Assembly (NCBI GenBank): GCA_022013235.1
Contig: JAKLQR010000215.1
Location: 1-5,107 of the forward strand
DNA: 5,107 nucleotides
From: Thermodesulfovibrionales bacterium
Lineage (GTDB): Bacteria; Nitrospirota; Thermodesulfovibrionia; Thermodesulfovibrionales; SM23-35
Reading direction: 5' to 3'
A program made the position numbers and the translations under genes. The first letter of the stretch is position 1, and every line of letters starts with the position of its first letter. The notes beneath the pieces are model-generated. The model did no database searches. It saw nothing but the letters and a program-made list of their open reading frames with translations, and was not told where the DNA came from. Of the stretch, positions 1-4,314 are shown one piece after another.

Positions 1-1
1 A

Positions 2-217
2 TTCACCATTGACGCATCCCCGGCGAAAGAATATCCAGATGAAGGATTGGCAATCATACTTACAGAGTTTTTGGTTATAGACGGAATCCCTGAAAACCGA
101 CGTTATTGCATTGTAGAGAAACAAAAAAACCTTACACACTTTATGATGGTGACTGTGCAAACGTGGCTATTAGGAAACCACTGCTTGGCGATTAGCCGAA
201 GCTTATCACCATCATAG
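2..217 (+). CDS. 3' end of an unrecognised protein gene (5' end outside window)
   Basis: An open frame enters from the left edge and runs 71 codons to a TAG at 215-217. The first ~47 residues look protein-like, mixed charged and hydrophobic (for example DEGLAIILTEFLVIDGIPEN, then RRYCIVEKQKNLTHF). The last ~24 residues (MMVTVQTWLLGNHCLAISRS...) are encoded by the folded repeat element at 142-254. The original C-terminus may therefore have been replaced by sequence read from that element, and the stop codon lies at the edge of its 3' arm. No start, ribosome site or known domain is visible. I do not recognise the family. It could be a genuine gene end or a truncated remnant. Confidence 0.4.
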   Translation, partial: FTIDASPAKEYPDEGLAIILTEFLVIDGIPENRRYCIVEKQKNLTHFMMVTVQTWLLGNHCLAISRSLSPS

Positions 218-254
218 AATGTATAAAGTTTTTCCTAATACTTTTGTTCGCACG
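142..254. other. Folded inverted-repeat element with pseudoknot topology
   Basis: Several nested complementary segments are visible. TATGATGGTGA (142-152) is exactly complementary to 206-216 (11 bp). Inside it are a GTGG/CCAC hairpin (163-166 with 178-181) and a hairpin of GCTT/AAGC plus GGC/GCC (183-202). The loop of the first hairpin, TATTAGGAAA (168-177), is exactly complementary to TTTCCTAATA (231-240), and GTGCAAAC (155-162) pairs 7 of 8 with 246-253. These segments interleave, so an RNA could form a pseudoknot or switch between two folds. It could be a small structured RNA, a transposon end or miniature element, or an inverted duplication. I cannot match it to a known RNA family, and the strand is undetermined. 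Confidence 0.4.
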
Positions 255-327
255 TTGGATGATTTAATTGTCTGACTTCACTCTAACAGATACCGGAAAT
301 CTGTCAAGAGGGGTTATTCACAGTCCT

Positions 328-350
328 AAAAAAAGCCTTATTTAAGCTTT
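328..350 (-). terminator. Rho-independent terminator of the zinc-ribbon gene
   Basis: Reading the minus strand, AAAGC (350-346) and GCTTT (336-332) form a short AT-rich stem, followed by a run of seven T (334-328). It begins 39 bp beyond the stop codon of the small minus-strand gene, the expected place for its terminator. The stem is weak (5 bp plus a partial extension), so efficiency is uncertain. Confidence 0.5.
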
Positions 351-388
351 ATTTATTGCAGTTTGTAAAACAGGATTTTTGGGAGGGA

Positions 389-577
389 TTAATTCTGAGC
401 ATCTAATTTAACGACATTGAAATCTAAATCAGCGGGCTGACTCTCAAAGCTTTTCATGCGATATTTACATCTTTCGTTACGGCATTCATAGACTATCCAT
501 GAACCATCAAGGTCTTCTTTTTCTGATATCGCATACATGTAATATCCACACTTTGGACATATATCCCCTTGTGCCAT
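389..577 (-). CDS. Small zinc-ribbon-like protein, 62 residues, function unknown
   Basis: The protein is 62 residues with two cysteine knuckles: CPKCG near residues 7-11 and CRNERC near residues 33-38, spaced as in a small zinc ribbon. An aromatic and acidic stretch lies between them (YYMYAISEKEDLDGSWIVYE), followed by a polar tail. The expected role is structural zinc binding, possibly nucleic-acid or protein contact; the partner cannot be told. I chose ATG at 577 because a perfect AGGAGG (591-586) lies 8 nt upstream. An in-frame GTG at 586 overlaps that ribosome site and is unlikely to be used. The gene has its own promoter-like sequence (626-653) and terminator (328-350), so it looks monocistronic. 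The IS3 element lies just upstream and is transcribed in the same direction, so read-through is possible. Confidence 0.72.
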   Translation of the reverse strand: MAQGDICPKCGYYMYAISEKEDLDGSWIVYECRNERCKYRMKSFESQPADLDFNVVKLDAQN

Positions 578-625
578 ATGAAACACCTCCTTCTATTCAT
601 AAATAATATTTTGAAAGCTGCTTTT

Positions 626-653
626 ACAATACCATGTTGTCAAACAAGGTCAA
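626..653 (-). promoter_or_regulatory. Candidate sigma-70/sigma-A promoter of the zinc-ribbon gene
   Basis: On the minus strand, TTGACC (653-648) and TATTGT (631-626) are separated by 16 bp, about 50 bp upstream of the start codon at 577. The spacer contains one arm of the inverted repeat at 632-692, so a dimeric regulator binding that repeat would cover the promoter. The match to consensus is good at -35 and fair at -10. Confidence 0.4.
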
Positions 654-692
654 GAACATAGTAGACAACTCAGGTGTCCGTTGACAACATGG
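632..692. repeat. 12-bp perfect inverted repeat, 37-bp spacer
   Basis: CCATGTTGTCAA (632-643) is the exact reverse complement of TTGACAACATGG (681-692). The left arm fills most of the promoter spacer of the zinc-ribbon gene. The right arm overlaps the left boundary of the IS3 element by 2-3 bases, so only 9-10 bp of that arm is surely pre-insertion sequence. It could be an operator pair, the end of an older degraded transposon, or a preferred insertion site. Confidence 0.5.
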
Positions 693-720
693 AGTGACCC
701 CCATTGGCTAGACACAAAGT
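690..720. repeat. Terminal inverted repeat of the IS, orfB-distal end (IRR)
   Basis: TGGAGTGACCCC (690-701) matches the other terminus exactly after reverse complementation. The block CTAGACACA (708-716) corresponds to CTGGACACA at the other end, followed by AAGTG with a one-base offset. The TAG stop of transposase orfB (710-708) lies inside this repeat. Confidence 0.85.
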
Positions 721-1213
721 GCTTGTGAGGTTAGCAGGGTCTGACGGTTGTTGTCTTTTCTTGCCACCAGTAATTCATATTCGTTTGGTGGACAATAGCC
801 CAATGCCGAATGCAGTCGTTTTTCATTGTACACGTCTTCGATAAAATAGGGAATTCGTTTCTTTACATCCTCAAAGGTCTTATAGTCCCATAGATATACC
901 TCCTCGCTCTTTAGGGTTTTGATAAAGCTCTCAGCCCAAGCATTATCGTAGGGATTCCCTTTCCGTGACATGCTTATCTGAAAGTTGGAGGCTTTGAGAT
1001 CATCCACGTACGTGTGCGACGCATACTGCACACCCCTGTCTGAATGGTGAATGCAGCCCTTTGGAGGACATCTCGTCTCAATCGCCATCCGTAACGCTGC
1101 TCTGGTCAATTCCGTATCGATCCTCACGGAGATCGCCCAGCCGACAACTTTCCGTGAGAAGACATCAAGGATGACCGCCAGATAAACAAAGGCCGTCAGT
1201 ATCCGGATATAGG
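708..1213 (-). CDS. IS3-family transposase orfB, 3' exon (catalytic domain, D2 and E)
   Basis: This is the C-terminal 167 residues plus two bases of the split codon of the transposase. The sequence resumes at YIRILTAFVYLAVILDVFSR, the beta-strand after the first catalytic Asp in the rve fold. The second Asp is in HHSDRGVQYAS and the Glu in NPYDNAWAESF, with exactly 35 residues between them, the D(35)E spacing of the family. The C-terminus carries the usual YNEKRLHSALGYCPPNEYE segment and stops in the terminal repeat. The reading frame is open further upstream to 1379, but that part encodes intron domains V/VI and the end of the maturase gene, not transposase. Without intron excision this exon has no start of its own and would not give an active protein. 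Confidence 0.9.
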
Positions 1214-1287
1214 GGTGAGTAGACCGGAGGAGTTTCACCCCCAGTCCCTCGCAGAACCGGACGTGAACCTCTCGGCTCATCCGGCTC
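1214..1287 (-). ncRNA. Group II intron domains V and VI
   Basis: Domain V (1287-1253, 35 nt) begins GAGCCGGAU with the conserved AGC catalytic triad. It has an upper stem GAGCC/GGUUC capped by a GAGA tetraloop (GNRA type), a two-base AC bulge, and closes with CCGGUUCU. Domain VI (1252-1214) has a basal GAG/CUC pairing, a bulged A at 1220 (branch-point candidate), and a 9-bp helix GACUGGGGG with CCUCCGGUC. All elements needed for lariat formation are visible. Confidence 0.93.
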
Positions 1288-1290
1288 CCA

Positions 1291-2532
1291 TTATTCAGTC
1301 GTTGGAGCAAATCCCACCTCCCAGTGTGCAAATGCCTTCGGTGCGGATGTTGCAAGCTTAGCAAGCACTCTACGAGCACGAGTTTTGTGCCAAGCCAAAT
1401 GCTTATACTTACGCATCAGCCACCGAATCAGAAAAGCGTTCATGTGTGTCCAGACAGGTTTCATGGCTGAACTATGGAACCGACCGTAATAGTTCAACCA
1501 GCCTCGAAGAACCGGATTAAACATCTTCGAGAGATCGATAAGTTCCTTATCGCATTTAAGCTGTATATGCCAGCTTCGGATAGTTTGTCTCATCATACGG
1601 AGAGCTTCACGACTGACCGCAGGGGAAAAATTCACGTATACTCGGCCATATTTATCTACCGCTTTGCGCGGACGAAATGTATAACCAAGAAACGTAAACC
1701 CAACCGTCGGATATGTTCCCCAACGATTAATATCCTTACAGTAAATAATTCGTGTTTTCTCCGGGTGAAGCTCCAACCCACACTGACGAAATCGATCCCC
1801 AATCCTTCGCAATGCCAGTTGCGCTTGCGGCAGACTTTTGCAATGAACTACTCCGTCATCAGCATAGCGACAAAAACGCACGCTGCGTAGATGTTGAGTA
1901 ACCCACCTGTCAAACGCATAGTGCAAAAAAAGATTAGCCAGCAGCGGACTCACTACACCCCCTTGAGGAGTTCCGCACGTCCGTTCCAAAAGGTGGCCCT
2001 CTTCGTCTTGCATGGGGGCCTTGAGCCATCGCTCAATATACAGCAGCACCCATGGAATTTGACAATGTTTGCGAATCGCTCGCATAAGAAGATCATGGTC
2101 AATATTGTCGAAGAGACCCTTGATGTCGAACTCTATAACCCAGTCGTATTCCCAGTTTCTCCGTCTTACTACAGCGACCGCATCAAGGGCTGAATACCCC
2201 GGACGGTATCCGAAGGAGTTTCGATGAAACAGGGGTTCGATCATCGGCTCCATGACGAGTTTGACCACGGTTTGAGCGATCCGGTCAGCCACCGTAGGCA
2301 CACCAAGCATGCGTACCCCTCCCGATTTCTTCGGAATCGGTACACCTTTGACCGGCGGCGGAAAATAACTGCCGGAACTAAGCCGGTTCCAGAGCTTGTA
2401 CAGGTTATCCCGAAGCCGGCTCTCAAATCCTTCGATCGGCTCCAAGTCTACGCCTGCTGCTCCACCATTTGCCTTAACACACTGATACGCTTCCCACACG
2501 AGAGTCTTGGGAATGCTATATGACTTTGTCAT
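1291..2532 (-). CDS. ltrA: Group II intron-encoded reverse transcriptase/maturase (LtrA-like, no endonuclease domain)
   Basis: The protein has 413 residues. Reverse transcriptase blocks occur in order: IPKKSGGVRMLGVPTVADRIAQ (65-87, fingers), SFGYRPGYSALDA (106-118), EFDIKGLFDNIDH with catalytic Asp136 (134-146), GTPQGGVVSPLLAN (187-200), YADD with Asp225/226 (223-226), GLELHPEKT (252-260) and FLGYTF (281-286). Domain X, the maturase/thumb, follows with NPVLRGWLNYYGRF (339-352). The protein ends soon after, so the DNA-binding/HNH endonuclease part of ~600-residue LtrA is missing, as in several bacterial intron lineages. These are thought to prime from nascent DNA at replication forks. ATG 2532 is chosen because AGGAGG lies about 10 nt upstream; an in-frame ATG at 2574 lies by the domain IV stem and has no such site. 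The TAA is part of that stem, only three bases from domain V. All catalytic residues are present. Confidence 0.96.
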   Translation of the reverse strand: MTKSYSIPKTLVWEAYQCVKANGGAAGVDLEPIEGFESRLRDNLYKLWNRLSSGSYFPPPVKGVPIPKKSGGVRMLGVPTVADRIAQTVVKLVMEPMIEPLFHRNSFGYRPGYSALDAVAVVRRRNWEYDWVIEFDIKGLFDNIDHDLLMRAIRKHCQIPWVLLYIERWLKAPMQDEEGHLLERTCGTPQGGVVSPLLANLFLHYAFDRWVTQHLRSVRFCRYADDGVVHCKSLPQAQLALRRIGDRFRQCGLELHPEKTRIIYCKDINRWGTYPTVGFTFLGYTFRPRKAVDKYGRVYVNFSPAVSREALRMMRQTIRSWHIQLKCDKELIDLSKMFNPVLRGWLNYYGRFHSSAMKPVWTHMNAFLIRWLMRKYKHLAWHKTRARRVLAKLATSAPKAFAHWEVGFAPTTE

Positions 2533-2812
2533 GCTAATCGGTTCCTCCTGCTTGAGCAGTTGACTGATAAACATAACTGAATAACGCGACCCCTTCGCTC
2601 CGTTCCCATTACAGAAACTTCACCGCTACTACAGGTCGCTCCGCCCCTTGACGGCGCATCGGTACTGTCGGCCTCACTCTTTGTGTTTGTGCCTTTCCCT
2701 TTGCATCGCCGCCGAAGGTTCCCGCAGTTCAACATAAGAGCCAGAACCAAGCTGACGCTGCCTCTATGCCGGACACCACCCGCCCCGTAAGCAGGTGTCG
2801 GACAGGCTTATC

Positions 2813-2840
2813 CTGGATTAACATAACCCCTCCAGTTTCG
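2813..2840 (-). other. Intron exon-binding sites EBS1 and EBS2
   Basis: In the intron RNA, EBS2 is CGAAAC (2840-2835) and EBS1 is UUAUGU (2826-2821). EBS1 sits in the loop of a 5-bp hairpin, CUGGA/UCCAG (2835-2831 with 2817-2813). They are exact complements of IBS2 GUUUCG and IBS1 ACAUAA in the 5' exon. The base just before EBS1 is G, which could pair with a C as first base of the 3' exon if the delta-type contact applies. Confidence 0.88.
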
Positions 2841-3047
2841 ATGTCATCTGAGCACTTTCGACACTTGAACGGCAGTTCACTGGTGTTCGTCTTCTTTGGT
2901 TCATACCTGATGCCTGATGGCACCTTTTCCGTAACGCTCACGACCAAGGCTTTTGACCCAAGCCGCTTACGGTGGTTTGCAACCTGCTCCTGCAAGCCGA
3001 TTGCGAGGGACCTACCCTCATCTCTTACGCCGCTTTCTGCGGCACAC

Positions 3048-3060
3048 TTATGTCCGAAAC
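3048..3060 (-). other. Intron-binding sites IBS1/IBS2 in transposase exon (5' splice/insertion site)
   Basis: Immediately upstream of the intron GUGUG, the exon reads GTTTCG-G-ACATAA (3060-3048): IBS2 at -13 to -8 and IBS1 at -6 to -1. Both are perfectly complementary to the EBS segments. IBS1 overlaps the codons for the first catalytic Asp (GAC, 3054-3052) and the following Ile, so the intron target coincides with a conserved catalytic motif of the transposase. Confidence 0.9.
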
Positions 3061-3468
3061 CCACACCTGGTTCACCCCGGTTATCTTTGCATCTTTCAAC
3101 AGGTTTGGAGCGATAGGAAACGGATGATTGCTGTCAGTGGTCACAACCCACCTCTTCTTGATCTTGCAGATCAGCTCCTCTTCCTGCATGATCCTCTGTA
3201 CCCGCTTGTGATTTACGTTTGATCCTTCTCGCTGCAGTTGTGCGGTGACGCGACGATACCCATATCGCTCATGTTCGACCACGATCTTTTCAATTCGGTC
3301 CCGGAGGTCTGCTGCTTCTTTCTGCTTCTGAAGATCAAGAGACTTTCGGTAGTAATAGCTGCTCCGTGCCATCTTCAGCATTTCGCACCCCCGTTTGATC
3401 CCTCCAATATCTTCCCGGTGATCGGTAAGGAATTCTCTCTTCTCTTCCGTAGTGTATATTCCATGGCT
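3048..3468 (-). CDS. IS3-family transposase orfB, 5' exon (with -1 frame extension)
   Basis: From ATG 3381 the frame gives 111 residues: an HTH_21-type region around YGYRRVTAQLQREG and NHKRVQRIMQEEEL, then NQVWVSDI with the first catalytic Asp at residue 110, where the intron interrupts it. The frame is open upstream to the slippery run at 3474-3468, adding 29 codons (SHGIYTTEEK... to GIKRGCE) that fit the usual start of the B domain in fused OrfAB proteins. OrfB is therefore expected mainly as an OrfAB fusion of 394 residues after -1 frameshifting and intron removal. Unspliced, translation reads five codons into the intron (VPQKAA-like end) and stops at 3027-3025, leaving a protein without a catalytic site. 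ATG 3381 overlaps the orfA stop by 7 nt. Confidence 0.88.
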
Positions 3469-3725
3469 TTTTTTAACAGTTCATTGTCCATGGTCAACCG
3501 GCCGACCATCTGCTCTAAATCCTTTACCTTCGCTTCGATGGCCTTTACATTCTCTGTCTTGCCCTCTATCAGTTTGCCTTCTGTATAGCGCTTCCTCCAA
3601 TGACCGATAAGACCAGTGGAAATCTCATAACGCCTGCTTAACTGACCCATTGTCGCCGAGCCGCTTAAAAGTTCCTCGACAACCTGGCGCTTAAATACCA
3701 CACTGTATGTCCTCTTTGATCTCAT
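3375..3725 (-). CDS. IS3-family transposase orfA (helix-turn-helix, leucine zipper)
   Basis: This is a 116-residue basic protein. Residues ~5-48 (YSVVFKRQVVEELLSGSAT...YEISTGLIGHWRKRY) form an HTH_Tnp_1-type DNA-binding domain that recognises the IS ends. Residues ~58-84 (VKAIEAKVKDLEQMVGRL...NELLKK) form a leucine-zipper coiled coil used for multimerisation in IS3 elements. The codons for K85-K86 are the slippery AAA AAA of the frameshift site. Frame-0 translation continues 30 residues to TGA at 3377-3375, giving OrfA alone, which in this family acts as a repressor or accessory. The start at 3725 has only a weak ribosome site. It overlaps the TAA of a 45-codon upstream frame (TAATG), so it may be translationally coupled. 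Confidence 0.93.
   Translation of the reverse strand: MRSKRTYSVVFKRQVVEELLSGSATMGQLSRRYEISTGLIGHWRKRYTEGKLIEGKTENVKAIEAKVKDLEQMVGRLTMDNELLKKAMEYTLRKRRENSLPITGKILEGSNGGAKC
3467..3474 (-). promoter_or_regulatory. Programmed -1 frameshift site A7G joining orfA to orfB
   Basis: Minus strand, orfA frame: TTA AAA AAA GCC. The heptamer A-AAA-AAA (3474-3468) followed by G fits the X-XXY-YYZ slippage rule and the poly-A motif common in IS3 elements. A -1 slip continues as AGC CAT GGA and stays open through the start of orfB. OrfAB would comprise 86 OrfA residues plus 308 from the orfB frame. Confidence 0.75.
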
Positions 3726-3894
3726 TACCTATTTTTTTCTGCCCTCGGGCATGTTTGAGTGCCAATCCTGAAAAATCCGGCTCTACCAGAAGCCCCAGAA
3801 TCGATTATCTCAGTATACCCCATATGCTGAGTGTCCCTGAAATTGGCATCTCCGACTCTCATGCTCCTCTCGGCTTCTCTTTTACTCGTCAGGC

Positions 3895-3922
3895 ATGCTA
3901 ACCTTTTTCACTTATGTGTCCA
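3895..3922 (-). promoter_or_regulatory. Candidate IS promoter partly inside the terminal repeat
   Basis: On the minus strand, TGGACA (3922-3917, inside the inverted repeat) and TAGCAT (3900-3895) are 16 bp apart: 5 of 6 and 4 of 6 consensus matches. IS3 elements commonly have a weak promoter near this end. It would give a leader of about 165 nt before orfA. Confidence 0.35.
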
Positions 3923-3941
3923 GTTGGAAGGGGTCACTCCA
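3910..3941. repeat. Terminal inverted repeat of the IS, orfA-proximal end (IRL)
   Basis: Read on the minus strand from 3941 it starts TGGAGTGACCCC, identical to the other terminus, then diverges for six bases and matches again at CTGGACACA and AAGTG. The adjoining flank, starting AATATA or ATATAG, does not repeat the sequence beside the other end. Confidence 0.85.
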
Positions 3942-4062
3942 ATATAGTTGTATTGTGGATGAAGGCGATGTGCGCCACGAAGGTACATTTAGAATTAATA
4001 GTAAAGCACTTGTCAAAGAGTTAGTTCAAAGGCATGGCTTACGTTTAGGCCTGAACATGTAA
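3942..4062 (+). pseudogene. C-terminal remnant of an unrecognised gene cut by the IS
   Basis: From the IS edge, a frame beginning TAT at 3943 encodes about 39 residues and stops at TAA 4060-4062: YSCIVDEGDVRHEG, then TFRINSKALVKELVQRHGLR and LGLNM. The composition (amphipathic KALVKELVQRHG helix, charged turns) looks like the end of a real protein. There is no start or ribosome site, and no fitting N-terminal part is evident in the sequence left of the IS, so the rest appears deleted or moved. I do not recognise the family. Confidence 0.45.
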
Positions 4063-4314
4063 GTAAAGATACAAGTGAGGATTATTTATGATCGCCCCGA
4101 ATGAGAAGAAATACCGTGTCGTGTCCATAGTCACTCCCAGCTGAAAGAAAATTTCAATCATCTTCTCGTCCGAAGTGCACCCAATACACATTCGGGAACG
4201 AGTAGCAGGCAATCATTAGATTTAGTCCGAAAGGATTTTTTCTGCCGACTTACTTGATGGTTTTACCCTCACAGTGATACCCTTTCGCATAGTGGCGTTT
4301 CCTTTATTGATAGA
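4063..4314. other. Intergenic region with two small hairpins, no gene
   Basis: No convincing gene lies here. A hairpin at 4165-4202 pairs CTCGT with ACGAG and CCGAA with TTCGG (10 bp with a small bulge) but has no T-run. At 4224-4241, AGTCC-GAAA-GGATT followed by T gives a weak terminator-like hairpin on the plus strand, which could end transcription of the gene remnant upstream. A poor -35/-10 pair (TTGATG 4254-4259, TGATAC 4275-4280, 15-bp spacer) precedes the downstream gene. Confidence 0.3.

Larger units (their letters stand above)
1214..3047 (-). mobile_element. Group II intron with internal reverse transcriptase, inserted in transposase orfB
   Basis: The minus-strand RNA begins GUGUG at 3047, matching the GUGYG rule. 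Its domain I has an EBS1 loop and EBS2 that pair perfectly with the 5' exon. Domain IV is closed by a 9-bp stem, TTATTCAGT (2584-2576) with ACTGAATAA (1299-1291), enclosing the maturase gene. Domains V and VI follow at 1287-1214. The length is about 1834 nt. The 3' end is set at 1214 because this restores the transposase frame as GAC ATA A|CC TAT; the usual AY ending would put it at 1215 and leave a +1 frameshift. The element is a ribozyme and retroelement: the RNA self-splices with maturase help and can reverse-splice into DNA targets matching IBS1 and IBS2. The intact gene and intact core suggest recent, possibly active mobility. Confidence 0.93.
690..3941 (-). mobile_element. IS3-family insertion sequence carrying a nested group II intron
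   Basis: The element is bounded by inverted ends: the first 12 bases, TGGAGTGACCCC, are identical at both ends, followed by a second matching block, CT(A/G)GACACA. Contents in transcription order (right to left) are orfA with helix-turn-helix and leucine zipper, an A7G frameshift site, and orfB with the rve/DDE domain, whose stop codon lies inside the left inverted repeat as is usual in this family. Subtracting the ~1.83-kb intron leaves about 1.42 kb, a normal IS3-family length. Both outer ends have the TG...CA termini typical of IS3 elements. An alternative boundary (695-3936) also starts TG and ends CA. Neither choice gives an exact short target duplication in the flanks. Confidence 0.9.

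Noticed and set aside
142..216. 75-nt cloverleaf-like fold considered as a tRNA
   Set aside because: There is no T-loop (TTCRA) consensus and no anticodon-arm geometry, and the closing stem is 11 bp, so it is not a tRNA.
1214..1379. N-terminal part of the long minus-strand frame that ends at 708
   Set aside because: These ~56 codons read through intron domains V/VI and the maturase tail. The true transposase exon begins at about 1213.
1474..2523. Three plus-strand open frames opposite the maturase gene (1474-1890, 1891-2193, 2224-2523)
   Set aside because: They are antisense shadows of the reverse transcriptase gene, with no ribosome sites, no recognisable domains and unnatural composition.
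1291..2532. Reverse transcriptase considered as a retron or DGR enzyme
   Set aside because: The maturase domain X, the flanking domain IV stem, domain V/VI and the EBS/IBS pairings identify it as a group II intron protein. No msr/msd or template/variable repeats are visible.
2529..3064. Minus-strand open frames at 2529-2750 and 2729-3064
   Set aside because: They lie over the structured intron domains I-III, and the second spans the exon-intron junction in the wrong frame. They are non-coding ribozyme sequence.
2766..3901. Plus-strand open frames opposite the intron 5' region, orfB and orfA (2766-3116, 2953-3222, 3238-3588, 3707-3901)
   Set aside because: They are antisense to supported features and have no coding signals of their own.
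4088..4144. 18-codon frame MIAPNEKKYRVVSIVTPS after GTGAGG
   Set aside because: It is too short, only a weak ribosome site precedes it, and there is no supporting context.
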